Below are positions 7,878 to 16,765 of a stretch of DNA of 64,000 nt, one piece after another; the stretch's first letter is position 1; each line of letters opens with the position of its first letter. Origin of the DNA: Bacillota bacterium (GTDB lineage Bacteria > Bacillota > Desulfotomaculia > Desulfotomaculales > Ammonificaceae); NCBI GenBank assembly GCA_040755295.1, contig JBFMBK010000006.1:90560-154559 (forward strand), given 5' to 3'. The notes below the pieces were generated by a model. The model did not search any database and was not told where the DNA came from. It saw only the letters and a list, made by a program, of their open reading frames with translations. A program made the translations under genes and the position numbers.

Positions 7878-9904
7878 TTCACAACACCCCCAATCGCTAC
7901 CGCCAGGTCGGGTTCATTCAAAACCAGAATCGCTACGAGCACCAAAACCCCAAGGAACAGGATCAGTGCGTAGCGCTGCACCCAACCGTTCTGGAAGAGT
8001 CTGAAGCTGCGGCCTATTTCCATAAATAACGAGCCGATGCCGTTGGCACAAACCCCTGTAAACACATTCTCTTCAAACCAGGCCAATACCGCGGCGCCGC
8101 CGTCAATGAATTTACGGATGAACCAGAGGTAAATCTCGTCGACATAGTACTTGCGCTCAAACAACCTGTAAATGTACTTGTACCCGGGCACCTCCGAAAG
8201 CGGGTCGGCCGCGTTTTTCCGCTTGCCGTACACGGCCCAGGCAATCAGCATGCCGACTATCACTATGATGTTTGAAGCAACCGCAACCACTAAATCGAAC
8301 CCGTGCTCCCCGCCGTGTCCGTGGCCCCAGGAGATATACGTGGAAAACCCGTTTTCCAGCCCGGGCCACCCCCAGAAACCGGCAAACACCGCAAACACGG
8401 CCAGGATCGACAGCGGAATCGTCATTGTCAGCGGTTCTTTTTTAAGGTGTCTGTCCGATTGCGCCCTGGCAGCCGGGTCTACCGCCTCCATAAGCGCGAC
8501 CTGGCTCGGGCGCACGTTCCCGATGTCCGGCAGTTCATGATGACCATGATCGTGTCCGTGACTGACCGGGGACCATTCGGAGCGCGGTCCGAAGAAGACC
8601 GTGAAGATCAACCGGAAGGTATATATAGCCGTGAACAACGCGACAAGTGATCCGAGAATATAGAGGAACATATTCTCGCTCCTGGCCACCGCCAGGATCT
8701 CATCCTTGCTGAAGAATCCGGAGAACGGGAACAGCCCCACATTGGAAAGGCCGCCAAGGATCATCGTAATGGCGGTTATTTTCATGTACTTGTACAATCC
8801 GCCCATGCGCCAGATGTTCTCTTCGTGGAAGTACAAGTACATCACCGCGCCTGAACACAAGAACAGCAAGGCTTTAAAGAAGCAGTGCATAATGAGGTGG
8901 AAGACTCCGGCGGTAAACCCGCCAGCCAGGCCTAGAGCCATCATCATGTAGGCCAGGTGGCTGCACGTGGAGTAAGCGACAATCCGTTTCATACGGCTTT
9001 GCGCCATCGCCATCGTAGCCGCAAGGAAGGCGGTGATGCCGCCGATGTACGCTATCACCGTCATGGCCTGGTCGCTTGCGCTGAAGAGGCCGTAAATCCT
9101 GGCCACCATGTAAACGCCGGCGGCGACCATGGTCGCGGCGTGAATCAGCGCGCTGACCGGGGTCGGGCCTTCCATCGCGTCAGGGAGCCAGACGTGAAGC
9201 GGGAACTGCGCCGACTTGCCTATCGCTCCGCAGAACACCAGTACGGCGCAGACGCTCAGCGCGGCCGGCGGTATCCCGCCGGCTTCGATGACGCGCACCA
9301 CATCATCGTAAGCAAAGGCACCTACATAATTAAAAAGCAACAGAATCCCGAGCAGGAAACCGAAGTCACCGAACCTGGTGACCACAAAAGCCTTCTTCGC
9401 CGCAGCAGCGGCGCTCGGCTTGAAATACCAGAAACCGATCAATAGGTAAGAACACAGGCCCACCATTTCCCAGAAGATGTAAATCATCAACAGGTTGTTC
9501 GCCAGGACGATGCCCAGCATCGAGAAAGTGAAGAGGGCCATAAAAGCGAAGAACTTCGAATACCCCGGGTCGTCCTCCATATAGGCCTGGGAATATATCT
9601 GGATCAGAGTGCTTACAACGGTAACCGCTGTCATCATCATTACCGCGAGAGGATCGACCATTATCCCAAAGTCTATCTGGACCTTGCCCACCGTAAGCCA
9701 GTGCCATACGTCCTGATACGCATGCATATGCGGGTCGGCCAGAACGTGGATCAACAAATAGATTGAGAGCACCGCGCTGGCTCCGATTCCGAATATGGTC
9801 ACCAAACCGCTTAGTCTACGGTAGGGTAAGGTAACCAGACTGATTATCAGAAAGGACGCAAGTGGTAAGAACAAAACCAGCCAAGCTAGTTGCCACAATT
9901 CCAT
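7874..9904 (-). CDS. nuoL: NADH-quinone oxidoreductase subunit L
   Basis: 676 aa, the largest antiporter-like subunit, at the distal end of the complex I membrane arm. Marks include WEMVGLCSYLLIG, FPLHVWLPDAMEGPTPVSA, RIVAYSTCSHLAYM and the extra C-terminal part that in known structures forms the long lateral helix (here about 510-676, with a His-rich linker HGHDHGHHE before it). Ordinary length. It follows nuoK after a 37-bp gap, the only sizeable gap in the second half of the operon. Confidence 0.95.
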   Translation of the reverse strand: MELWQLAWLVLFLPLASFLIISLVTLPYRRLSGLVTIFGIGASAVLSIYLLIHVLADPHMHAYQDVWHWLTVGKVQIDFGIMVDPLAVMMMTAVTVVSTLIQIYSQAYMEDDPGYSKFFAFMALFTFSMLGIVLANNLLMIYIFWEMVGLCSYLLIGFWYFKPSAAAAAKKAFVVTRFGDFGFLLGILLLFNYVGAFAYDDVVRVIEAGGIPPAALSVCAVLVFCGAIGKSAQFPLHVWLPDAMEGPTPVSALIHAATMVAAGVYMVARIYGLFSASDQAMTVIAYIGGITAFLAATMAMAQSRMKRIVAYSTCSHLAYMMMALGLAGGFTAGVFHLIMHCFFKALLFLCSGAVMYLYFHEENIWRMGGLYKYMKITAITMILGGLSNVGLFPFSGFFSKDEILAVARSENMFLYILGSLVALFTAIYTFRLIFTVFFGPRSEWSPVSHGHDHGHHELPDIGNVRPSQVALMEAVDPAARAQSDRHLKKEPLTMTIPLSILAVFAVFAGFWGWPGLENGFSTYISWGHGHGGEHGFDLVVAVASNIIVIVGMLIAWAVYGKRKNAADPLSEVPGYKYIYRLFERKYYVDEIYLWFIRKFIDGGAAVLAWFEENVFTGVCANGIGSLFMEIGRSFRLFQNGWVQRYALILFLGVLVLVAILVLNEPDLAVAIGGVVK

Positions 9905-9941
9905 AGCATCTCTTCCGCCTTTCCTCCTTTTTCCTACCCGG

Positions 9942-10250
9942 CTAACCCTTCAGCCAGGTGAAGTCGTCGAGATTCACGGTATCCCGGTGACGGTTGAGCA
10001 CGATCACTATCGCAAGGCCTACCGCCACTTCCGCAGCAGCCACGGCTATTGTGAAAATGACAAAAAGATGCCCCAACAGCGCCCCGGGATCCATGAACCG
10101 CGAAAAAGCCACAAAGTTCATATTAACCGCGTTCAGCATCAGCTCAATGCACATCAACACCACAATCACGTTCTTCTTGGTCAGGGCGCCGAACAACCCT
10201 ATCACAAAAAGCAACGTGCTTATTCCGAAATAACATGGTAGCGTTATCAT
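9942..10250 (-). CDS. nuoK: NADH-quinone oxidoreductase subunit K
   Basis: 102 aa with three hydrophobic helices, a small membrane subunit of complex I related to MrpC. The conserved in-membrane glutamates are visible in CIELMLNAVNMNFVAFSR and AAAEVAVGLAIVI. The start ATG overlaps the nuoJ TGA by one base, as is common in nuo operons. Normal length and context. Confidence 0.95.
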   Translation of the reverse strand: MITLPCYFGISTLLFVIGLFGALTKKNVIVVLMCIELMLNAVNMNFVAFSRFMDPGALLGHLFVIFTIAVAAAEVAVGLAIVIVLNRHRDTVNLDDFTWLKG

Positions 10251-10771
10251 CAGGACTTGTGCACCTCCTCCAAGGCCACCATCACCGCGCCCACCAGGGC
10301 TACAAGCAAAAGCACCGCCGCGATCTCAAACGGAATCGCCAGCCGGCTCATCATGGCCTCACCCAGAAACCGCGTCAGGTCGGGAGGTAAGGCCGCGCCG
10401 GAAATCTTCCACGGGGTGTTGATACCTAACTGAATCAAAACACCTCCGAGTATACCTACTACCAGAAGGCTCAAAGCCACTTGGGTAAGATTCCCCGTAA
10501 ACCGGTTGGTATCAACCATCCGGCCGCGGCGTGTAAGCATGATGGCAAAGGCTATCACAATGGCCACGGCACCGATGTAAATAAGAACCTGCATTACTGC
10601 CAGGAAATCCGCCTGAAGGCTGAAGTAAATCCCGGAAACGCCAAGGAAACAGACGACCATTGACACCGCTGCGTAAAAGATATTCCGAAAGAATACCACA
10701 CCCAAACCCCCGCCTATGACCATGGCCGTCATGGCGGCAAAAGCTACATTGACCCATATTTGTGCATCCAT
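10250..10771 (-). CDS. nuoJ: NADH-quinone oxidoreductase subunit J
   Basis: 173 aa, five predicted membrane helices, the NuoJ subunit that contributes the pi-bulge helix between the quinone site and the antiporter-like subunits. Identification rests on the helix pattern, the YIGAVAIVIAFAIMLT segment and its place between nuoI and nuoK. Its ATG overlaps the nuoI stop (TAATG). Confidence 0.93.
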   Translation of the reverse strand: MDAQIWVNVAFAAMTAMVIGGGLGVVFFRNIFYAAVSMVVCFLGVSGIYFSLQADFLAVMQVLIYIGAVAIVIAFAIMLTRRGRMVDTNRFTGNLTQVALSLLVVGILGGVLIQLGINTPWKISGAALPPDLTRFLGEAMMSRLAIPFEIAAVLLLVALVGAVMVALEEVHKS

Positions 10772-11271
10772 TACCGGCTCACCTTCCCTTGGCCCTCTTC
10801 AGCCGTACTTCCTCCGGTCTTAGCCGGAGCCCCGGCATCTTTGGCCGTTTTTCCCCCTCCGGCGCCTGAACCGCCCGCGGGGCCGATAGAAGGCCCTTTG
10901 AAAAGCTCCATGCTCAGAAAGCCGCGCTCATAGGCCGCCAGATCGATCTGATCGGTCATTGTTATGGCGTCCTTGTTGCACGCGTCAACGCAGAAACCGC
11001 AGTACAAGCAATAATTCAGGTCCATCTCGTACCTGACCAGACGCATCTTTTTATCCTCGCCCCGCTCTCCCGTTACCGTAATCACCTTGTTGGGGCAAGA
11101 GGTCTGACATGATTTACAGGCGTTGCACCTGTCCGGGTGGAAGGCAAATCCGCCCCGGTACACAGGCGAAAATTTAACCTTTTTAAACGGGTACTCAATG
11201 GTGATCGGTTTTGTAAGTAAAACCCCCAGGGTTACCCGCAATCCTTTTAATGCTCCTATTCCATGCGCCAT
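10771..11271 (-). CDS. nuoI: NADH-quinone oxidoreductase subunit I (2x[4Fe-4S])
   Basis: About 166 aa from ATG 11269-11271, placed just after the nuoH stop; in-frame GTG and TTG codons slightly upstream (to 11286) are alternatives. Two ferredoxin motifs, CNACKSCQTSCP and CLYCGFCVDACN, bind clusters N6a and N6b that carry electrons from the input module to NuoB. The tail after residue 140 is Gly/Ala/Lys-rich and looks disordered. In a complex I without NuoEFG this subunit is a likely docking point for ferredoxin or another donor, but that is inference. Confidence 0.93.
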   Translation of the reverse strand: MAHGIGALKGLRVTLGVLLTKPITIEYPFKKVKFSPVYRGGFAFHPDRCNACKSCQTSCPNKVITVTGERGEDKKMRLVRYEMDLNYCLYCGFCVDACNKDAITMTDQIDLAAYERGFLSMELFKGPSIGPAGGSGAGGGKTAKDAGAPAKTGGSTAEEGQGKVSR

Positions 11272-11275
11272 CTCA

Positions 11276-12367
11276 TCACCCACCAATCCAACGAGCTATA
11301 ATGCCGCTCTGAATGATAGCCACCTCACCGGCGCTTATGAAGATGTTGAGCAGCGACAGCGGGACCAGTATCTTCCACGCGAAGTCCATCATCTGGTCGA
11401 TTCTGAACCGCAACCATGTACTACGCACCCACATCATACAGAACGTTACGGCCAATGCTTTGGCCATAAACCACACAAAGGGCCAGAGCCACGGCAAGAA
11501 CGCGAATACCGGCCCCTGCCAGCCACCCAGGAACAGCGTGGTCGCCATCGCGGAAACTGCAAAGGTATTGGCGAACTCCGCCAAAAAGAACAGGCCCCAG
11601 CGCATACCGCTGTACTCGGTGTTATAGCCCGCGCCCAGCTCAGATTCACCTTCCGGAAGATCGAACGGAGTCTGGCCGGTCTCCGCGAGCCCGCAGAGGA
11701 AATAGATAACGAAACCGAGCGGTTGCAAGAATATAAACCACTTCGGTATAAAGCCCAACCACAATCCTTCCTGCGCTACCACAATCTGCTGGGTGCTAAG
11801 ACTGCCGGCCAGCATGACCGATCCTAACAGCGCCAGCACCATCGGTATCTCGTAGCTGACCACCTGGGCGACCGATCGCATCCCGCCAACCAGGGAGTAC
11901 TTGTTATAGGAACTGAAACCGCCCATAAGCAGCCCGAAGCTCGCCAGCGAACCGAAGGCCACGAAAAAGAGCACCCCTACCTCCAGGTCATTCAGGATCC
12001 AGGTTGGCGAGAGGGGCAGCACCATGAAAACCATCCCGGCGGAAAAGAAGGTCACATAAGGCGCAAGAAGAAATAAGAACTTGTCAACGTTAGCCGGAAT
12101 AATGTCTTCTTTTTGCATCAGCTTAAGAGCATCGGCGGCGGTCTGCAGCAAACCGAACGGACCGGTGACGCGCGGCCCGAGCCGGCATTGCATGTGACCA
12201 ATAACCTTCCGCAGCATCCAGACCAGCACCAGCGCCAGAGTAGCAATCAAAATACAGATCAATAGGCCCGCGCCAACCCGGTAAAGCGCTTCAGCCAACC
12301 AGTCAGGCACGAAACCCGTGAGCCATTCCACAACTGCCGGGTAAGCGTTTAAACCTTTTTCCGGCAC
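11276..12367 (-). CDS. nuoH: NADH-quinone oxidoreductase subunit H
   Basis: 363 aa with eight or so helices, the membrane subunit that forms the quinone chamber together with NuoB and NuoD. Family marks are GPFGLLQTAADALKLMQKED near residue 80 and the acidic loop ETGQTPFDLPEGESELGAGY near residue 230. The start is GTG 12365-12367 with AAGGGGTG seven bases upstream. It stands between nuoCD and nuoI, the usual order. Confidence 0.95.
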   Translation of the reverse strand: MPEKGLNAYPAVVEWLTGFVPDWLAEALYRVGAGLLICILIATLALVLVWMLRKVIGHMQCRLGPRVTGPFGLLQTAADALKLMQKEDIIPANVDKFLFLLAPYVTFFSAGMVFMVLPLSPTWILNDLEVGVLFFVAFGSLASFGLLMGGFSSYNKYSLVGGMRSVAQVVSYEIPMVLALLGSVMLAGSLSTQQIVVAQEGLWLGFIPKWFIFLQPLGFVIYFLCGLAETGQTPFDLPEGESELGAGYNTEYSGMRWGLFFLAEFANTFAVSAMATTLFLGGWQGPVFAFLPWLWPFVWFMAKALAVTFCMMWVRSTWLRFRIDQMMDFAWKILVPLSLLNIFISAGEVAIIQSGIIARWIGG

Positions 12368-12407
12368 ACTTTTTCACCCCTTTACCACAGCTATAACGTT
12401 CTAAGAG

Positions 12408-14087
12408 TTAGCGGTCGACTTCGCCCATGACGGCGTCGTAACCGGCAAAAATGGCGATGAAGTCCGCGATTTTCCAGCCACGTATGACTTCCGGAAGAGA
12501 CTGAAGATTTATAAAAAGCGGCGGACGCCACCGGAAGCGATAAGGATTGGTCCCACCGTCACTAACGAGATAACATCCCAGGTCTCCCTTGGGCGACTCG
12601 ATATGTACGTATGCCTCGCCGGCCGGAGGTTTAAGCACCTTTGACACCTTTGCCTGAACGGGACCCGGACCGACCTCTTCGAGGTAATTGAGAGCCTGCT
12701 CGACAATCCGAAGGCTCTGCCACATTTCGAGAATGCGCAGCCAATAAAAATCCCAGGCGTCGCCGTTCTTCCCGAGCGGCACCTTGAAGTCGAAACGGCT
12801 GTAAAGCGAATACGGATCGTTTTTCCGCACGTCATAGTTGATGCCGGTTGAACGCAGTATTGGCCCCGTGATCGAGTACTTAATCGCCATCTCCTTGGTA
12901 AGATGCGCAACCTTCTTCAAGCGCATCTGGAAGATCTCGTTCCCGCTCAGAATGTTGTTATACTGCTCGATATGTCCCGGCATTTCCTTTAAAAACTTTT
13001 TCAAACGCGGCAAAAACTCGTCCGGCAGATCCCTCGCCACGCCGCCTATTCTAAAATAGGTTGTAAGCAAGCGCCCGCCGCAGACCATCTCGAAAAGGTC
13101 GTATATCGTTTCGCGCTCCCGCCACGCATAAAACATCGGCGTTAGTGCGCCACAGTCCATGCCCATACAGCCGATCGCCATGAGGTGACTGTGAATCCGA
13201 CCTATTTCCGTCATGATCACCCGGATGATTTCCGCCCTTAATGGAACCTCGATTCCGGCAAGCTTTTCCACTGCCAGGACATATACGTGGTTGTTGTTCA
13301 TCGCCGCAAGGTAATCCGTCCTATCGGTGTAAGGGGTTACCTGCGCCCAGGTGCGATTCTCCACTATCTTCTCCAGGCCGCGGTGGAGATAGCCGAGGAC
13401 AGGTTTCAGATCGACGATCGTTTCCCCATCCAGCTCAACCACGGCGCGGAAAACCCCGTGCATCGACGGGTGCTGAGGCCCGAAATTCAGAATGAAGGTG
13501 CTCGGGGTGCCATTGCCGTTCCCTTCGCCCGTCGAAACCGGAGTTAACTGCAAGGAGCCCTGCGATAAATCAAGGTAAGTCGTATCAAACGGGTCGTTTT
13601 CCGGGGGCGCCTGGTTATACGCATCAAAATCCTTTCGAAACGGATGCCCCTGAAACCCTTCCCACATCATCATCCGGGTGAGATTCGGATGGCCGGTGAA
13701 CCTTACCCCGAAATAATCGTAGACCTCCCGCTCCAGCCAGTTGGCTGCCGGATAAACGCCGGTGGCCGTCGCCACCTCCGGCTGGCCCCGGTCAAGAGGC
13801 GCCTTGACCACCATCATGTCTGGTTTTTCAAGGTTCATCAACCAGTAAACCACCGTTATCCGGTTGTCTTTGATATAATCGACCGCGGTGAGATCGTGAA
13901 GCTGGTGGAAGTCGTAGTCGTCTTTCAGCGTTCGAAGCAATTCCTCAACCTTTTCCGGAGCCGCTACCGCCTCGAGGACCCCGTCCTTGGAAAGGTCAAG
14001 GGTGACTCCTTCACCGAAGCGCCTTGACAACGCCGCTTTTTTCTTCTCTGCATCTTTCGTTTTCATACCCGTTTTCTCACCTGCCAT
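12408..14087 (-). CDS. nuoCD: NADH-quinone oxidoreductase fused subunits C and D
   Basis: 559 aa fusion: NuoC (30-kDa subunit) at about residues 15-175, a short Gly/Asn/Thr linker near 185, then NuoD (49-kDa subunit) from about 195 to the end. NuoD marks are [30 protein letters not shown] and the C-terminal GEVDR; it forms the quinone-reducing site with NuoB. The C-D junction has no stop or frameshift, so this is a real fusion like that of E. coli. The ATG at 14085-14087 overlaps nuoB and lacks a clear Shine-Dalgarno; the ATG at 14066, behind AGGTGAG, is an equally likely start. Confidence 0.93.
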   Translation of the reverse strand: MAGEKTGMKTKDAEKKKAALSRRFGEGVTLDLSKDGVLEAVAAPEKVEELLRTLKDDYDFHQLHDLTAVDYIKDNRITVVYWLMNLEKPDMMVVKAPLDRGQPEVATATGVYPAANWLEREVYDYFGVRFTGHPNLTRMMMWEGFQGHPFRKDFDAYNQAPPENDPFDTTYLDLSQGSLQLTPVSTGEGNGNGTPSTFILNFGPQHPSMHGVFRAVVELDGETIVDLKPVLGYLHRGLEKIVENRTWAQVTPYTDRTDYLAAMNNNHVYVLAVEKLAGIEVPLRAEIIRVIMTEIGRIHSHLMAIGCMGMDCGALTPMFYAWRERETIYDLFEMVCGGRLLTTYFRIGGVARDLPDEFLPRLKKFLKEMPGHIEQYNNILSGNEIFQMRLKKVAHLTKEMAIKYSITGPILRSTGINYDVRKNDPYSLYSRFDFKVPLGKNGDAWDFYWLRILEMWQSLRIVEQALNYLEEVGPGPVQAKVSKVLKPPAGEAYVHIESPKGDLGCYLVSDGGTNPYRFRWRPPLFINLQSLPEVIRGWKIADFIAIFAGYDAVMGEVDR

Positions 14088-14650
14088 GATTCCGTCATAA
14101 TCTTCTCCCGCAGTCGCAGTAACCCCTCAAGCAAAGCCTCGGGCCGTGGCGGACACCCGGAAACATATATGTCCACCGGAAGAACCTCATCCACGCCCAT
14201 GACCACGCTGTAGGAGTCGCGAAACGGCCCCCCGCTTATCGCGCAGGATCCCATCGCAAGCACATAACGGGGGGAAGACATCTGCTCGTACAGCCGCTTG
14301 ACGCTCGGCGCCATCTTCTTGGTGAGCGTTCCGGCAACGATCATCAGGTCCGCCTGGCGGGGAGAGGGACGCAGGATTTCAAACCCAAACCGGGAAATAT
14401 CGTAGCGCGCCATGCAGGTCGCAATCATCTCGATGGCACAGCAAGCGAGACCGAAGCCGAGCGGCCATAACGAGCTTTTGCGCGCCCAGTTGAATACCAG
14501 GTCCAGGGGGGCGACAAGAACGTTGCGCTCCATGGTCATCTTCTTTATTGCTGCCAGGTTTTCTTGGCGAATATGGTCCCGGATGTAGAAGACCGGACCC
14601 TCCGGCGCCTGAGAGGCACTCTTTTCCGTTACCTTTTCATCTACTTCCAT
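14063..14650 (-). CDS. nuoB: NADH-quinone oxidoreductase subunit B
   Basis: 195 aa subunit carrying the terminal [4Fe-4S] cluster N2, which hands electrons to quinone. The four ligands are visible: the CC pair in GLACCAIEM, the Cys in MGSCAISGG and the Cys in [13 protein letters not shown]. The N-terminal 30 residues are variable. Its start lies 10 bases inside the end of nuoA, and its end overlaps the nuoCD start region. Confidence 0.95.
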   Translation of the reverse strand: MEVDEKVTEKSASQAPEGPVFYIRDHIRQENLAAIKKMTMERNVLVAPLDLVFNWARKSSLWPLGFGLACCAIEMIATCMARYDISRFGFEILRPSPRQADLMIVAGTLTKKMAPSVKRLYEQMSSPRYVLAMGSCAISGGPFRDSYSVVMGVDEVLPVDIYVSGCPPRPEALLEGLLRLREKIMTESWQVRKRV

Positions 14651-15000
14651 TCGAGTGCTCCTTCCTTCCAGGCGTAACCCAAACCGACCAGCAGGATCAA
14701 GATAAAAATTACGGCCTCAATGTACGCAAAGAGACCCAACCGGTTAAGGGCCACCGCCCAAGGATAAAGAAAAATAGTCTCCACATCGAAGACTACGAAT
14801 ACCAGGGCGTACAGATAATAGGCCACGCGGAAGCGTACCCACGTCTCACCACGGGTCGGCACGCCGCACTCGTAGGGAGACTGTTTTAACGGGGTCTTTT
14901 TCGGCTTTGCCCGGATAACACAGGCCAAAGCCAGCATAAACATGGAAAAACCGATTACTATCAAAGGATAAATAGCCAGGGTTGCATAATCCTGATGCAA
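14641..15000 (-). CDS. nuoA: NADH-quinone oxidoreductase subunit A
   Basis: About 119 aa with three membrane helices, first gene of the complex I operon. Marks: [12 protein letters not shown] (loop near the quinone site) and [13 protein letters not shown]. The start is taken as TTG 14998-15000 because GGAGGTGG lies at 15008-15015 with 7-nt spacing and the resulting length is normal for NuoA. An upstream in-frame TTG at 15052-15054 would add 18 residues not typical of the family. Confidence 0.9.
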   Translation of the reverse strand: MHQDYATLAIYPLIVIGFSMFMLALACVIRAKPKKTPLKQSPYECGVPTRGETWVRFRVAYYLYALVFVVFDVETIFLYPWAVALNRLGLFAYIEAVIFILILLVGLGYAWKEGALEWK

Positions 15001-15550
15001 GTAATCTCCACCTCCAGGGAAAAGAATGCGCTTATGCCCTTGAGTTTCAGGCAAGGAGACGGTTCAACCTTAAGGTTATGAATCGCCCCTTTTGGCCATG
15101 ATACCGGCTTTAAAGGACATACCGCCCCTTTTCCGTTTGTCCAAACGGGAGAACTTCGGTAGCTGTTGCTCCTGCCATAGGGTAGCACACCCTTTGGAGT
15201 GTGCTGCGCTTGACCCGTCTGCATATTCGGTGTCCCGGCGACGCTTACCACCTCCCTTTTTGCCGTGATTGCTTAAACTATACCTCCGAACCCGTGTTCA
15301 TTATGAATGAAAAACGTATAGAAACCACTGTTTTTCTATACCGAACTTCCAACAGCGATTTTTATACTCAAGAAAATATGGCCTGCATAAGAGACTCAGC
15401 GCCTCGTCAACTAGGATCGAACCTTCACCAAAAGACCGTTCTATGAAAAAGCTTATGAGCCGGCGTTATGGACAAGAACCAATAAGGCATTGAACGGTTC
15501 AATCCGAACCGGAACGTCTTTCCCTATTCTTACAAAAATATTTTCACCTA
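15001..15550 (-). promoter_or_regulatory. Long structured 5' leader of the nuo operon
   Basis: From the predicted start near 15544 to nuoA is about 545 nt without a convincing gene. It contains perfect inverted repeats that would fold in the transcript: 15133-15148 (CCGTTT/AAACGG), 15184-15205 (AGCACAC/GTGTGCT) and 15316-15341 (GTATAGAAA/TTTCTATAC). I could not match it to a known riboswitch class. An in-frame extension of nuoA up to 15251 exists but does not look like protein-coding sequence. Confidence 0.45.
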
Positions 15551-15579
15551 ATTTTAATACAAACCCAACCCGCTTTCAA
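15551..15579 (-). promoter_or_regulatory. Predicted promoter of the nuo operon
   Basis: On the minus strand TTGAAA (15574-15579), 17 nt, TAAAAT (15551-15556). It is the best sigma-A match in the gap between nuoA and the tetR gene and points toward nuoA. Confidence 0.5.
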
Positions 15580-15756
15580 CATTTTGTTTGCGAGATGCAG
15601 CCTCACGGCTTAAACGGAACGTTTTAAAGCTTCATCACATAACAAAAAAGTTTAAGAAAACGGGCGTCCCAGCAGCCTTGACCCGTTCTTAGCCGCGTTG
15701 CCACCCGCTTGAACAAGTATTAAGTTTTTTCTATGTTGTATTAACAAAAATTTAAC

Positions 15757-15808
15757 TTGCAATACCGGGAACAAAGGTAGATAATAATGGTTATGACCCC
15801 AGTCATAA
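15757..15808 (+). promoter_or_regulatory. Promoter and probable TetR operator of the efflux operon
   Basis: TTGCAA (15757-15762), 17 nt, GATAAT (15780-15785), then a perfect inverted repeat TTATGAC / GTCATAA with spacer CCCA at 15791-15808, covering the expected start site. Size, symmetry and position suit a TetR-family operator, so the adjacent regulator probably represses its own operon. Confidence 0.6.
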
Positions 15809-15979
15809 AATGAATAAAGTCACGAGTTTTCGAGGGAGTCTCCCATGCCGCTTGCGAACAACGAGGAATGAAAATATAGGTTCGTAAGCCTGCTGCTTAG
15901 CCGCATTAGTGTAACACAAACGAAACGCCGTAAGAAGCGAGCAGAGCAAGGAAGATTGATAAGGACGGGCCGGAGCGTA

Positions 15980-16075
15980 TTGAGAAGTGCGAAGTTAGAA
16001 ATGGGAAGTGCGAGTTTTAAAGAAATCTCACTTCTAACCTCCCACATCTCACCTCTCAAATGCCAAGCTGACGTA
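15980..16075. repeat. Dispersed intergenic repeat (GAAGT/CACTTC family)
   Basis: A stretch of GGGAAGTGCGAG and CTCACTTCTAACCTCC-type words forming an imperfect inverted repeat. Closely related text recurs at 28020-28075, 33972-34015, 38655-38750 and 40033-40146, always outside genes. It lies in the tetR leader and creates a spurious N-terminal extension of that frame. Confidence 0.5.
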
Positions 16076-16129
16076 GCTTTGCGAGGCTTATCGCGACGCC
16101 CAGCAGAAGAAGTGCCGTTTTCAGGGGAG

Positions 16130-16765
16130 GTGACTGTTCTGTTCAGGGAAAACCTAAGGGAAAGTCTTAGAGAAAGCCGTAAGAAAGAGCTGAAGGACGA
16201 AATCTATATGCAGGCCCTTAAAATGTTCAAGGACCGCGGTTACGAAAACGTTACCGTCGAAGAGATTACCACGGCCTGCGGTATCGCTAAGGGAACCTTT
16301 TACAACTACTTCCCAAGGAAGGAACATATCCTCCTCCACGTCGGCCAGGAGCAGATGGAACTGTTTAAGGCAAGCATCGCGCGCCATGCCAATGTGTCGG
16401 ATTTTCGCGAACGCTTAAAGCTTATGTTTGAAGACTTAATTGCCCGGATTGACAAGGAACCTGACCTGCTGAAGATAACGATCGTGGAAATACTGCGTTC
16501 ATCGCTCCTGGAGCAGGAACTGCAGTTGCTGGAGAACTTCAAGCTCTGCCTCACACCTCTTTTTGAAGACGCAATGGATCGCGGGCAGGTCTCCGCCCGC
16601 TGGAGCGCGTACCAGCTTTCCTCGGTGCTGGTGGGGATGTATTATCATACCTTATTCGCCTGGCTGTCCAAGCCGGATAAAGCCGATATGCTTTCGATAT
16701 TCTACAGCCATTTTGATATGTTTTGGGATGGAGTCGAAATCAGGGAGGAGCAGAATCATGGTTAA
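16130..16765 (+). CDS. TetR/AcrR-family transcriptional regulator
   Basis: About 211 aa. The helix-turn-helix is clear at roughly residues 25-70 (VTVEEITTACGIAKGTFYNYF), followed by a helical ligand-binding half. It heads an operon with an RND membrane-fusion protein and pump; its stop overlaps the next start by eight bases. Probable role: repressor of the efflux operon through the palindrome at 15791-15808. The start is uncertain: GTG 16130 is too close to GGGGAGG, whereas the CTG at 16139 has ideal 8-nt spacing and would give a protein beginning FRENLRESL. The frame continues up to 15956 through an intergenic repeat, which is not credible protein. Confidence 0.85.
   Translation: MTVLFRENLRESLRESRKKELKDEIYMQALKMFKDRGYENVTVEEITTACGIAKGTFYNYFPRKEHILLHVGQEQMELFKASIARHANVSDFRERLKLMFEDLIARIDKEPDLLKITIVEILRSSLLEQELQLLENFKLCLTPLFEDAMDRGQVSARWSAYQLSSVLVGMYYHTLFAWLSKPDKADMLSIFYSHFDMFWDGVEIREEQNHG

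Noticed and set aside
14961..15251. Minus-strand frame extending nuoA upstream by more than 80 codons
   Set aside because: The frame crosses the hairpins of the leader, has no family resemblance, and a well-spaced Shine-Dalgarno marks TTG 15000 as the start.
15001..15300. Known riboswitch in the nuo leader (c-di-GMP, THF, cobalamin and others considered)
   Set aside because: Hairpins are present but I could not find the conserved core of any class I know, so I only report a structured leader.
15410..15470. tRNA gene, because of a GGTTCGATCC T-loop-like word
   Set aside because: No acceptor stem, D-arm or anticodon arm can be built around it.
15820..16059. 79-codon minus-strand frame in the nuo-tetR gap
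   Set aside because: It overlaps the repeat and operator region, has low-complexity protein sequence and no Shine-Dalgarno.
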